Part shown: piece by piece, positions 43,392-53,916 of the stretch
How positions within the stretch are numbered: the stretch's first letter is position 1
How the letters are laid out: each line of letters begins with the position of its first letter
Assembly (NCBI GenBank): GCA_029747585.1
Contig: JAPEVF010000136.1
Coordinates: forward strand, 1-64,000
Origin: Pleurotus djamor
Lineage: Eukaryota; Basidiomycota; Agaricomycetes; Agaricales; Pleurotaceae
DNA length: 64,000 bases
Direction of reading: 5' to 3'
Translations under genes and position numbers: made by a program
Notes under the pieces: model-generated
The model's database searches: none
Seen by the model: the letters and a program-made list of their open reading frames with translations, nothing else
Told to the model about the DNA's origin: nothing

Positions 43392-45218
43392 GTGGCTTTC
43401 TTGAAGCCACTGAAACGAGACAAACAAATTTGCGATCGGTGCAGGAGGGTTGGCACGGAGGGGGAATGCACGTTAGCTGAAGAACAGGCTAGATGCCGTC
43501 CTTGTTCCTCGGGTCGGTATGCCTGCAGCCTGATAGATCGGTGTCGCATGGAGGTTTTGCGTCGGCGCCATGGGCTTAAGGCAGCCGAAGTGTTGGAACT
43601 TGGGTACGCCCAAGCTAATNCCCCCAATCACTGAATATTGACTGTGGGCCCAACCTATATTCCCCTTTAGATTCGCCTATCTGGCTCGTTGACGAAGGGG
43701 CAGATGATGATGTCAATGAATCTAGAACACCTACCCCACCTACCCCCTCAATCACTGCTACCGCTCGTCGCGCGACAGCCCATTCTGTAGCCTCAAGTCC
43801 TCAACCATTATCCATGCATCTTCGCCCTGAAAATCCTTCATCGCGGAAGCGTGCAGCCCTTAGATCACAGGAGTCTGATAGAGACAGTTCCTCAACCCCC
43901 CTCCCATCGGCAGCGTTAAGTTCGGCCCTCCTACCCCAGAATAAAAAACATGACTTCAAGGGGTCGTGCAACCCGGTCGGTTACTGTGGGCAGTAAACAA
44001 AGCCGGTCTCCTTCTCCCCCCAGTCCGAACCTATCTCGATCCAAGCGAGGGCGAATCGTCGACCGCGTCTATCTACCCCTAGTGGCTCTCCAAACATCGA
44101 GATCCTTGTCACCCCTCCTGCAGCCAAATTGCCAAGAAGGGAAGGCCTCTCAGTCAATCGAAGATCGCGTCGATACTTTACAGGTCAAAATCAGCGGCCT
44201 CAAGAAAGAATTGGGTGACTGGTCGGATAGGGCCGCAGTTGCTGAGGCCGATGTAGCCTCGCTTCGAGCGGAAAGAAACCATCTCCAGGAGTTGGTTAAT
44301 GAAGAACGCCAGCTCTCTTTGCATTACCAGGACGCCGCTACCGATGCACTTGCTGAGGCAAAGAGCGAACGGGAAGCTCGAATCAAAGAGAGGGAGGAAT
44401 TGGCGTTGGTCCAGGAACTGGTTCGCATATCTACCGAGCCGGAAACTCGTTTATCACCGTCTCTGTGGATGATGTGAACTAGCGCAGGGCTCGCTTCTCT
44501 GCATCAATCTCTCTCATTATGTTCGGTCCCTGATGAGCCAGTATCCATGCCACATAGGATCTTCGATGCGTCGCTCGCTCTAGTCACGTCAACAACAAGG
44601 TCTCAACCAATGGCTTATTGGTCATTTACCAGGCCTCAATAAGCTAGTCCTCACCACTGCACAAGAAGGACTTGTTGATCCGTCCGAGGATCATTTTATA
44701 CGTATCGAAGAAGCGGTTAGGGCTGCTAGGGAGGAGCTGGAGTCCGTGAGGCGAGTCGCGCGGCGAAATAACAGGAGGCGCGAGAGAGGAAGCTCGCACT
44801 GAAGGCTTGACAAGACGCCGTGCTTTCCCAAATTGTCGAGCGGCAAGAGGCAGCAAAGCGAGCAAAAGAGGAGGAGAGTCAACTTCGAGCTGAGTTTGCT
44901 GCGTTGGGTGGTTGTATCTCACCAACGATGTCATCTGTCCCAGATCAAACGTCTATTTCGCCGATATCAAATCTTCAAGAAGCTTCTGGATGAACGAACA
45001 ATGATCAGACAGTGTCTGTATCCACGTCGACACCTTTCTCTCCCACCATGCCAATTTTTAATCCTCAAGCATCGACCCATCTGCACCCCAGCTCTCAAAA
45101 ACCACCGATTGTAACGCTCAAGGGAAGCCAAGCAGACGCACCTGTCGCTGCGGCCCATCCAGCGAGTCCATTCCGTGCCAACCACGAAGGTTTGAAGCGA
45201 GTCAGTGACGTGAACTAG
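43392..45218 (+). pseudogene. Zinc-cluster and coiled-coil protein gene, broken
   Basis: The N-terminus has a six-Cys cluster, CDRCRRVGTEGEC then CRPCSSGRYAC (Cys spacing 2, 8, 10, 2, 6). An intron-like segment ending CCCTTTAG (43670) leads to DSPIWLVDEGADDD and a Ser/Pro-rich part. The frame shifts at the AAAAAA run near 43945. A long coiled coil follows (about 44160-44440: VDTLQVKISGLKKEL through LQELVNEERQL), then EEAVRAAREELESVRRVARRN (44710-44780) and VERQEAAKRAKEEESQLRAEF (44840-44900). In-frame TGA codons at 44818-44820 and 44991-44993 interrupt the last part, which ends at TAG 45216-45218. Proteins with this layout occur in many copies in mushroom genomes and their role is unknown. 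Confidence 0.65.
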
Positions 45219-45689
45219 TGGGAGTTGTTGGTCCCACAATCCGTCCTTCTTTGTCCGTAGGTTATAGTCGTACGAAGGTCGACAGTAGAAGTTGCATCTT
45301 TGTCTATCAAGGGACACACATCATCTCCCAAGTTCATCGCCAACAAAGGTGTGCTTTCCAACCTACCGACACAGGAGGATTGTTTTCCTGTTTTATCGCG
45401 CTCATTGCTTGACCGGTCAAGGTACGTGCGCCATCTCGACGTTATACATGTCGCTGATTTCGATGCTTAATTTAGAGATAACCAGCGGGTGGATAACGGA
45501 ACGCTGGATTTTGTGTCATCTGGAGGCGGTGTGACATTGTTCGCCCCTGGGTAACGCTGCTCACAGGAGCGATATCCTAGCATAGCAGGTCGCGCATCGA
45601 ATGATCATACACCTCATCCACTCAGTTCCTCGTTGTCGTTAACCTTCGAGTAAATCCTTCTCTCCCTCTGTTCTTGGTCGTTCCCATTG

Positions 45690-47100
45690 GGACCTTGGCT
45701 GGGACCTGACATCCGTCAATACGATACCTCCCCTATGGAGAACATCCCAATCCGTTTTCTTGCTCTGGAGCACCACAGCCAACGTCTTCCAGTGATCTTT
45801 CGAGGCCTTCATCGACGCCCTGCGCCGTCTCCAAGTACCACCGCATCAAAGCCTCATGTCTCTTCCAGTCCTGCTCCGAAACCACGGCGGACGGGACAGT
45901 GTCGAAGAATATTGGGACCCTGAAAGTCGCTTGAATCTTGAACATGGTGGTTTATGATCGAGTATCAGAGCGGGACGAGTCGGTCGGGCGACCTGATCGA
46001 AGTCGCCTACGGCAGGTATACGGGATCCATCGGTTTCGTCTTGGAGATCCATCCTACGGTCGCGGACCTCTATTCTGCTGTTGGAAGTGCAGGTGAATCA
46101 TGGGAAAATGTCGGTGCCAACTTCGCTTTCATCCTTTCCCCTGGCTGATTCCGAAGAAGATTTCGGTCCCCGTTCATTGTCTACGCAGAAGTTCGGCTCC
46201 TGAGAAGTTGCCGCAGAGTTGGTCTTGGGCTACACCATCCAATGACATCACAATGGCCTCGATGTACACGGTGGATCCCTTCAAGGGAATGCAAGTTTTG
46301 ATCGTCAACCATCCGCAGTACAAGGGATGCGAAGGTTATGTTGTTGGTTCCTATTCGCGAGTTTCCGAGATTACCGACGACTCTATTCTCTTCTTGAACG
46401 TCAATCCATTCATCAGGCACACAGTTTTCACTATTCCAATGACAGAAGATCAACTTCGGGAGAAAGGGTATGTTTACTAGTTGAACATGACCTGGTATGG
46501 ATTATTGATGAAATGTGGAAAGGTCTGGATTACCGATAACACAGGCAATACGCCTCCCTCGAAGACTGCTTGCGAAGGTTTCAATTCCTCCGATACCAGA
46601 ACGATACTCAACACCACCGTTGATATTAACCGAGGGTGAGACCCTTTGGGGTAGCATGGATATCGCAAAGGGGGGATCTTCTAGTGCCTCTGCAGATCAA
46701 GTAGCTCAGGCACCCCGGCCTTCTCCGTCCAAAGGTACCAAGGCAGAAAAGTTACAGTACGTTGTCCCCATGCGTTTTGATTTATTCCGAATTAATGGTG
46801 AATCTAGACAGCTGGTTGTTGGATGCTCGGTTCAAGCTGCGAAAGTTGGAGTTAATCATCACGAATACATTGGAGACGGAAGGGATGACAAGCTATCGAA
46901 ACGGACGATATGAAGGACGAACCGGACACGCTGTCATAACAGCCGATCTCAAGCACGACGATGAACCCATCCTCATCAAAGTTGGGACCGAGCTAGCGCA
47001 TCTCCGAATACCCATCAAATATTTGAAAGCCAATCAATCGGTTTAGTGCAGGGTGCCCGGGTGGTGATCATCGGCCCAAATTATCAAGGGGACAGCTCGT
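45690..47100 (+). pseudogene. KOW-repeat protein gene (Spt5-like repeats), broken
   Basis: Three KOW-like units are visible in different frames: GDLIEVAYGRYTGSIGFVLE (about 45990), FKGMQVLIVNHPQYKGCEGYVVG (about 46280) and RNGRYEGRTGHAVIT followed by LRIPIKYLKAN (46890-47040), then VVIIGPNYQGDSS near 47060. KOW motifs bind RNA or ribosomal and transcription-elongation partners, as in Spt5. Stand-alone KOW arrays like this form an expanded, repeat-associated family in agaricomycetes (from memory). An upstream piece (FEAFIDALRRLQVPP, about 45800) may be its N-terminal region. Frame changes between units and stops show decay. Confidence 0.65.
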
Positions 47101-47109
47101 AAATTGGTC

Positions 47110-47137
47110 TATATGGATGGATACATCCATCCATATA
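47110..47137. other. 11-bp perfect inverted repeat
   Basis: TATATGGATGG and CCATCCATATA are separated by six bases. It lies just after the KOW fragment. It could be the tip of a small inverted-repeat element or a chance palindrome in a TGGA-rich stretch. Confidence 0.5.
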
Positions 47138-47502
47138 TCATCTATCCAGCGCGTTGAGGTTGGTCTTTATCAATAGGCGGTTGGTATATCAATACCTTCC
47201 CGTCAGCTCTCTATGTTTGTCTGGTGAGCATGTGGAGTGGTTAGGAACAGTGTATTAGATCACTATGGGTGTTATCTGCGTAATGGAAATTCTCATAATA
47301 TTTATCATGTCACCGAAAGTGGGTCTACGTAAGTTGAGGTGTCCGCGCGCGTCCAGTGACAACCAAGCCAGCACACGCGGAGGACAGGTGGGGAATGGTG
47401 CGTTGCATGGATTGGTCGTGCTTCCGTCGCAAAGGGGGGCTGAGTGATTCACACGGTGTGCATGGTAAAGGGATGACAGGGATTTTTGAGTGCGTCGGCT
47501 AG

Positions 47503-47549
47503 CTTCGCACCAACTTTTCGCCCTTGTTCACAAGGGCGCAGATGCGAAG
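47503..47549. other. Nested hairpin, CTTCGCA arms around CGCCCTTG...CAAGGGCG
   Basis: An inner perfect stem of eight pairs (47519-47538, loop TTCA) sits inside outer arms CTTCGCA and TGCGAAG. An A/T-rich stretch follows. A terminator or the end of a miniature transposon are both possible; no partner was found. Confidence 0.45.
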
Positions 47550-48109
47550 GTGCGATAAGTTGCACGAAAATCAGAAAAAGTTAATATTATTTTTGGGTCT
47601 TTTTGGTCATTTTGCATCGCTTGTCTGCTTTTCAAGCTTTTCGACCATTTGCCGAGCTTTCGGGCTTTCTTGACTTTCTCAGGCTCGAGTAAGCTTGAGC
47701 AAGTTGCATGTACAAGTCCTGATGTGGTGAACTTTTGGTCACATTGGATGATAGAGTACAGGGAATCCTCTTGCTCGTGGGTTATCGTCGACATCGAGTA
47801 TCAGAAGTATCACGGGATGATTTCTGGTTGATGTTAAGTTTAGATCCACCGTTCTCCCCGGTGAATACACTGGGGGCGAGAAAGATGCATATTCGCTGAT
47901 TTGAGCCAACGAGGACAAGAGAGCACCGTCAGGGAAGGATTGACAATTGCAGACAGACGAGATGACGCTGGGAAGGAGGAAAGGAAGGAAAAGGCGAATC
48001 GAAGAGACACCGAAAACGAGAGGATCATTGCAGCCCTATCCTCCATCCACTCCATTCATATGTATGTCCCCCGAAGGCATCTCGACTGTCATGACCCTGC
48101 TCTTCTACA

Positions 48110-49730
48110 TCTTTCCAGCCTTCTCTACTTCATTTCCATCTTCTCTTGTCACTTCCTTTGCCTTTTCGACCATCTCTGCCCTACATTTCGCCTCCTTCGC
48201 CCCTTCAAACATCTCCTACAGCCTGCCAAGCCATCCCCATGGAGCCTTAGTTCAAGCAGAACGGCTCATTTCGGTCGATCGGTCGGTCCTACAAGCTCCT
48301 AGAACCAACCGATCGAGCCCCTGTCTTTTCGGTCGCCTTTCTACAGGCTATGGTCGCCGTTTCGCCCATTCACCGGCCGAAACGGCTCACAGACACTTCT
48401 GGGACGAAGCATATCGCATATCGGTCGCTTTCCCTCAATCGTCGGTCTCTAGAGCCTCCTAGAACCGACCGATTGAGCCCCTGTCTGTCGTCGGTCGGTT
48501 CGTCGGTTGGTCTGGTCGATTCGCCGAGCCGACGCCGCTCGACTCGGCGATTCTAGCAGCTGTAGAGCTGATCTTCGCTTCATGTATACATTTTCTCTTC
48601 TTTCATTGTATTTACTTGTTCCTGGCTCGCCGACTCGACCCCTGTCCGCATCGGTCGGTCAACGAGCGCTTCTGGCATCTATTTAGCTGCTCGGCGCTCC
48701 GCTTTGGTCCGCTAGACTTGTTATATTGTTCAGTACCACAATATAACGCCTATTTGCTGGATTCCTGTCTCGTCTCCTCGTCTCTTCGATCCTCGTCGAC
48801 TCGCCCGCCCGTTCGCCCGTTCCTAGTGTCGTCTAGGTCCCCCACATCGTCTCGGCTCGTTGCCCAACAGTTTGGGATAGTCCAGCAGAGTCTGGTATCA
48901 ACAGTCGCCCTCCAGGAGCCAGAGTGCTCGTTTAGCTCAGTAGGATTGGAAGCAGGAGAGTCTGCTGGATCAACTGGGTTAGTTATCCTTCTTAGTGTTC
49001 TTTTTCATCTTTTCCATCTCGCCTCCGCTTCGCTTCGGCTCGTTTCCTTCTTTCTGTCTCTTTCCTCCTCCCTGTACCTATCTCGCCTCGTTTCCCTCAT
49101 ATCTCATCTGTTTCTCCACCTATCCTCCTGATTCCACTTGTATCCTCTTCGTATATACCTACTCTATCGCCGAGTACCGCCGCTCGCCGCCTGGACTGAT
49201 CGCTTCCCTTTGCTTCGCCCCCTTCTCTTCCTTGTACCCCCCATTTCGTCGCTCTGTCCATATCTCCCCCTTCGCTCCATAAATTCTCTTCGCTCCACTT
49301 GTATCCTCTTCCCATATACCTACTCTATCGCCGAGTACCGCCGCTCGCCGCCTGGGGTGACCGCTCCCTTTCGCTTCGGTCCATTCTCCCCCTTGTACCC
49401 CATTTCGTCGGTCCCTCTATATCTCCCCCTTCGCTCCGCCTATCCTCTTCATTTCACTTGTGTCCTCTTCATATACATCTACTCTACCATTGTATACCGC
49501 CGCTTTGTCTGTTCGCCCCTCTTTTCCCTTTGCTTCGGTCCCCTTCTCCTCCTTGTACCTCTATTTCACTGTTTTGCCTATATCTATCCGATCTCTTCAT
49601 CGATCCGTCCGATTTCACTTGCTGCTAGTATATATCTATTCACTCTATCATTTCTTGCACCGGTTCGGCCGCTTCCCATCCATCTTCCTCTTGCTTCGCC
49701 CCATTCTTAGGTACTGGCTCTTCCCAGCAG
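48110..49730 (+). repeat. Pyrimidine-rich tandem repeat, period ~160 bp
   Basis: TCCTAGAACC(A/G)ACCGAT(C/T)GAGCCCC starts at 48296 and 48457, 161 apart. CACTTGT(A/G)TCCTCTTC recurs near 49136, 49297 and 49458, with a decayed copy near 49616. Within units, CGCCGAGTACCGCCGCTCGCCGCC and CCTTTGCTTCG(C/G)(C/T)CC are repeated. The open stretches across this region are effects of the repeat and should not be read as genes. Confidence 0.75.
48930..48990 (+). other. tRNA-like A and B boxes, possible SINE head
   Basis: TTAGCTCAGTAGG fits the RNA polymerase III A box (TRGYNNARNNG). GGATCAACTGG, about 35 bases on, is a poor B box, one or two changes from consensus. A weaker relative of the same block (GATAGTCCAGCAGAGTC) lies just upstream near 48876. 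The block sits at the junction between two parts of the pyrimidine-rich tandem repeat. It does not fold as a normal tRNA. Confidence 0.35.
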
Positions 49731-49739
49731 GACAGGACA

Positions 49740-52700
49740 GGTCCTTACATCGACAGTTTTCGCCGACGCCAGGATGCCGCGTCGAGCATGTGATAGTACC
49801 GACCAACAATGAGTATGGTGTAGGGTGTCTACAAACCCGGTCCCGATAACTGAACAACGGTTCGTCGGTTTGATTATTTCATCTGGTATCAATCTTGTGG
49901 GTGTCTAGCGATGCTTTTCCCCAAGCGAGACCGTCGCCGACATTGATTTCCAAGGTATACGCGCTGAAGTACAAGAAGGAGGTGGTCGCGGTAATTGAGT
50001 CAGACTCATAATTTTCGATTTTCAGCAAAACCAGCCAAGACCTCACCCTCAAATAGCGTCTGAACGGCTTTAAGGTTCGTCTATTTCGCCCCAGAACTGT
50101 GCTTGTGGCATGCTTACTCTGCTTTGGTGCGCAAATGACTGACGCTGTTCTGGAACCTGAAATGTATGTGTACCGACGGGGTACAAGGAGGATGAGGAGA
50201 CATTGCTCAAATTACACACAGTTTGTGAAAGTAGAATCTGTGCTCCAGATGTTTTGCTTCCGAAGCTTTCAAGTTTCAACTGACGTTCAGTGTCTTCCAG
50301 GGATTTTTTCGTGTTCTCGTACTCTTCTAAAAGCAGGACATAAATGCATAATGACTACTGCTTCGAGGGATCGAATGAAGTTGTTTAGGACATATGTTGA
50401 GCCGATTGTGGTGGTTTCGAAGGAAGAGTATCGACTCCGATTTTCCATGCGACCGTATGACGTCACTGAACAGAGAGGTTGATGCCGTCATTACCATCAG
50501 TGGCGATGTGATGCACTTACTTGCAAGTTCTTATTAGGCGCCTGACTGCCAAGTACTTCATTTTGGACCCGGATGTAGAGTCATCGTCGACGTCCGTGCG
50601 TGGGAGGAAATCCTGTTGGAACTCCGGCGGTCTACTTAAGAAGTGGATCAGATTATCTTTTCTTCCGACCATCACCCATCCCTGCTCGCCAGTCCCCTTC
50701 TTCCCCCAGACCCCATGTTGGATTTTTCGCCTATGCATATGTTTGGCCAGCACCACCACATCCAGGGTAGATTTTGCTACTCTGCCTGTAGAAGTCCCAC
50801 TCCGGGTGGCTTCAGGCTTGACGCAGAGATTTTTTCTTCGATGAGTACGCTACGCCTTGGTAGCCTTCCAGTTCGTGTCCTGTCTTTGGGACACGACATC
50901 ACCTGTGGACCGTGCCATATGGGAGGGACACTGTGACAATGCTTCTGCTGCAGTCTCATGTCCTCGTTGTCATTTTACTCTCACCTTTCTGCATTCAACA
51001 ATAACAACAACCTGGCGTATCAATCTTCCTCACCTGGTCCTCTGCGAAATCATCATCTCAGCTTCTTCTGGCTCTCCCATTGTCTTAGTAGCTCAAACGT
51101 GTACCCATGTATCAGCACTTCTTTCTGACTCTTCTCATGCTGGCACATACTCATCTGTCGTCGAGTCGTCAAACTGGTATCAACTTGAACGCTACTCAGA
51201 GCTTGTAGGCCTTGCATAGAAGCCTCGGACTGTCATCGGTCATCCCGAGCACTCTACTTATCCCGATCTCGCTCGCACAGTTTTCTTCCATTCCAACCAA
51301 CGAGTTCTCGGCGACCTGGCAGTTCCCGCTGTCATCATCCACCAACATCCCCGGCTATCCCCCCTCTTCCTCTACTAACACCACTCACGAGAATCCCCCA
51401 GAACCAACATCACCACGAGCCCGTACACCTACGCCGCCACCACCACCACCTTCGCCACAGAGCGACGAGTTCCTGTTAGAAGGTTTTGCGACGAGGAGGT
51501 TGGAGCAGCGTGAGGGTGAAACGACGAATTCGCCGGTCATTGCTCAATCTGCGCCGTTTGGGGGGGGGGGGTGGTTGGTGCTGGTGTTCATGCTACTGGA
51601 GGAGGGGAGCTTGATCACACCCGGGTCTCGACTCCTTTCAGAGGCAACGACCCATTCCAACGAAACTGACCATTAGTCTTTGAGCCTCAAGCTTCATCCA
51701 GAACAGACGGCGAATGAAACTCACTCCTAATTTCTCAAATTTCACAGCGGACTATTGCTAACTCCTCAAACTCCTCAAACAATGCAGGACATCTTGACGC
51801 CTTAACCCCTGGACGTCGCATTTCTGAGGTTGGACGCGTACGTACCTGCCACGCCTCGCGGTGGCCCACTTCCGCAAGTTGGATGATGAGATTGTTCCAA
51901 CACTACTCTGGAGTCAAGATACGTAGGCTTCATACGCCGTGTATGTCACGATTGCGTNGGGGTGTGTAGGACGCGTAAGTCACGGATAGAGCACTGCACT
52001 GACGGGCAGCGCGTGGCGGCGTCACCTGTATCAGCTCTCCTGATACATCACATCCTAGTATTGTAAGTAGGACCATGATGTATCTTTCACTTACCTAGCA
52101 AGCGGCTTGGTTGCATCAATTTCCTTACGCGAATTGATATATCTTATGCCATATGGCGCCCGGCGTTCCGGTAGAACCCTGGTTTTATTAGCCATTGGCA
52201 ACAGGTGAGTTTCAAACGTTGAATAATGCACATCCAGGATCGGGGGCATGATGAACTGGCTTGCTTCGGACGTTGGTACGCATTGACACTTGCATGGCCT
52301 CACTGGAGATGTATGAATGATTATTTCATCGTGAATTAGTCAATTTGGGGAGGGGATTCAACGGGTGGGGTCCGACTTGGTGCGCTTGAAATTTGGAAAG
52401 ATGTACCGGAGCATCTGATGTACTTATGATATTAGTAATATTAAGGGCTTGGCGCTTCTCAACCCACGAAAGATTTAGGTGAGTGGAAATTTGACATCGA
52501 GGTAAGCGACGTCGTTGAACTTGAACGAAGTCGTAGTAGGAGTCGGTCCAGTAAGCGCCTGCGCGCCTAAGTCGAGGTCACGCCGAAAACACCAACCTTC
52601 ACCCTTCACCTCATCCCTGAGTCTCTATGACCGTTCAGTGAGGAGGATTTATCGCTGAATGATGAGGGCTTGGTATTCTGATGAGGTTTATCAAGGAGGT

Positions 52701-52940
52701 GAGTGCGTCTGTACTTAAAGGTCAGACGGCACGTTTCAATTTCCCATGCGGCGGATGCGTTCCGCTTCCAAGTCCTGAGCTGACCCTGACCCAGCATTCC
52801 AGCTCCCTAAGCACGCTCCTTGCCACATTTTAAGCCTCGATATTCAATACGAAGACTGCCCGGTATCAACTCTTTCAGTCCCTCTCGGACTCCCTCCAAC
52901 TCCCTGGGAAATGCGCACCACAACAGAATAACATGACAAG
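49740..52940. other. About 3 kb with no recognised gene
   Basis: Open stretches such as 50521-50844, 50857-51219 and 51212-51676 on the plus strand overlap in different frames and are low-complexity (Pro, Ser, Thr). A hairpin TGCCACGCCTCGCGGTGGCCCA lies at 51851-51872, matching the one at 11.9 kb. An N lies at 51958. Confidence 0.3.
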
Positions 52941-53910
52941 TCCGCGTTGGGCAACGGTTGGGCATCGCTCAGGCCAATAAATATTCCCTGTTCTTTGGAT
53001 TACATCCCTCCCTCAATACTCCCTTCGATAACCCTTCGGTTTATTGCGGTTCAAACACTTGGTCATTTGTATGTCAAATTTCAATACCTACTCTGTCGTT
53101 TGTCACAAGAGACAACCATATCAAGGAGGAATGAATACAATAACAGGGCTTGCCAAATCCCGATTATACTATTGCGTGTTGCTGTGAAGCCGCCTCGCGC
53201 TCATGATGGGCTAGGGGGCCGGGAGACATTTCCTCGTACTGCGTGGATCCCAACCGTACGACTGTCAACGCTCCAGAATAAGCTACCCCTCCAGAAGGAG
53301 GCCAAGGATATGATATCAATCTCCATGCAGACTGTACACATCAGAGTCCAGTCCCTCCCAACTTCACAGCGCTTCATCCCCATGATTCCCTTCATTTCCG
53401 TATGTTTGTCACGAAAACCAGACATTGCCGCGATCTGCGCGCCCATCCCCATGTGTACCAAATGGATCAAGATCATAGTGATAGATCCGCGCGAAGGGCT
53501 GTGGAATCTATCGGACGCCCGGTGGTAATCCATATACATACATCATACATCACGGTAAGGCTTGCTAGAATTCAAGGCTAATGTGTATCACAAATTCACT
53601 TAGAAGACCAGGGTGGGATGTATCAGATCATCTTACACGCCTGGCGGCGTGGTCAATTGGGTACCGCTATAATAGGCGAAGAAGAATTACATCTGCATTG
53701 GGGAACAAGGTCAAGATATCACAGCTGCGTCTGCGTAGAGGTAGATAATCTCCTTGTCCATGATATGTGAAAAAGNAAAAAAGATGCTCAAGAACTCCAA
53801 GAACAGGCAGAAAATGTGCGTGAAGGTACAAAGATGCGCAAAGGGAAAAAAAGCCAAGTAATATCAAGCGGACTTGCAAAAGGGAAGGGGCTAACAAGAT
53901 GCGATAGTCT
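52940..53910. other. Open stretches on both strands, no recognised product
   Basis: The plus strand is open from 52947 to 53528 and the minus strand from 53539 to 53201. The minus-strand product is His/Met-rich (HLVHMGMGAQIAAMSG) but matches nothing I know. The rest is the 3' flank of the nuclear-protein gene that ends at 53917. An N lies at 53776. Confidence 0.25.
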
Positions 53911-53916
53911 AGGCCA

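Noticed and set aside
48110..49730. Several long open frames of 100-190 codons in the pyrimidine-rich repeat
   Set aside because: They arise because C/T-rich repeats lack stop codons; they are Ser/Leu/Pro-only and follow the repeat period.
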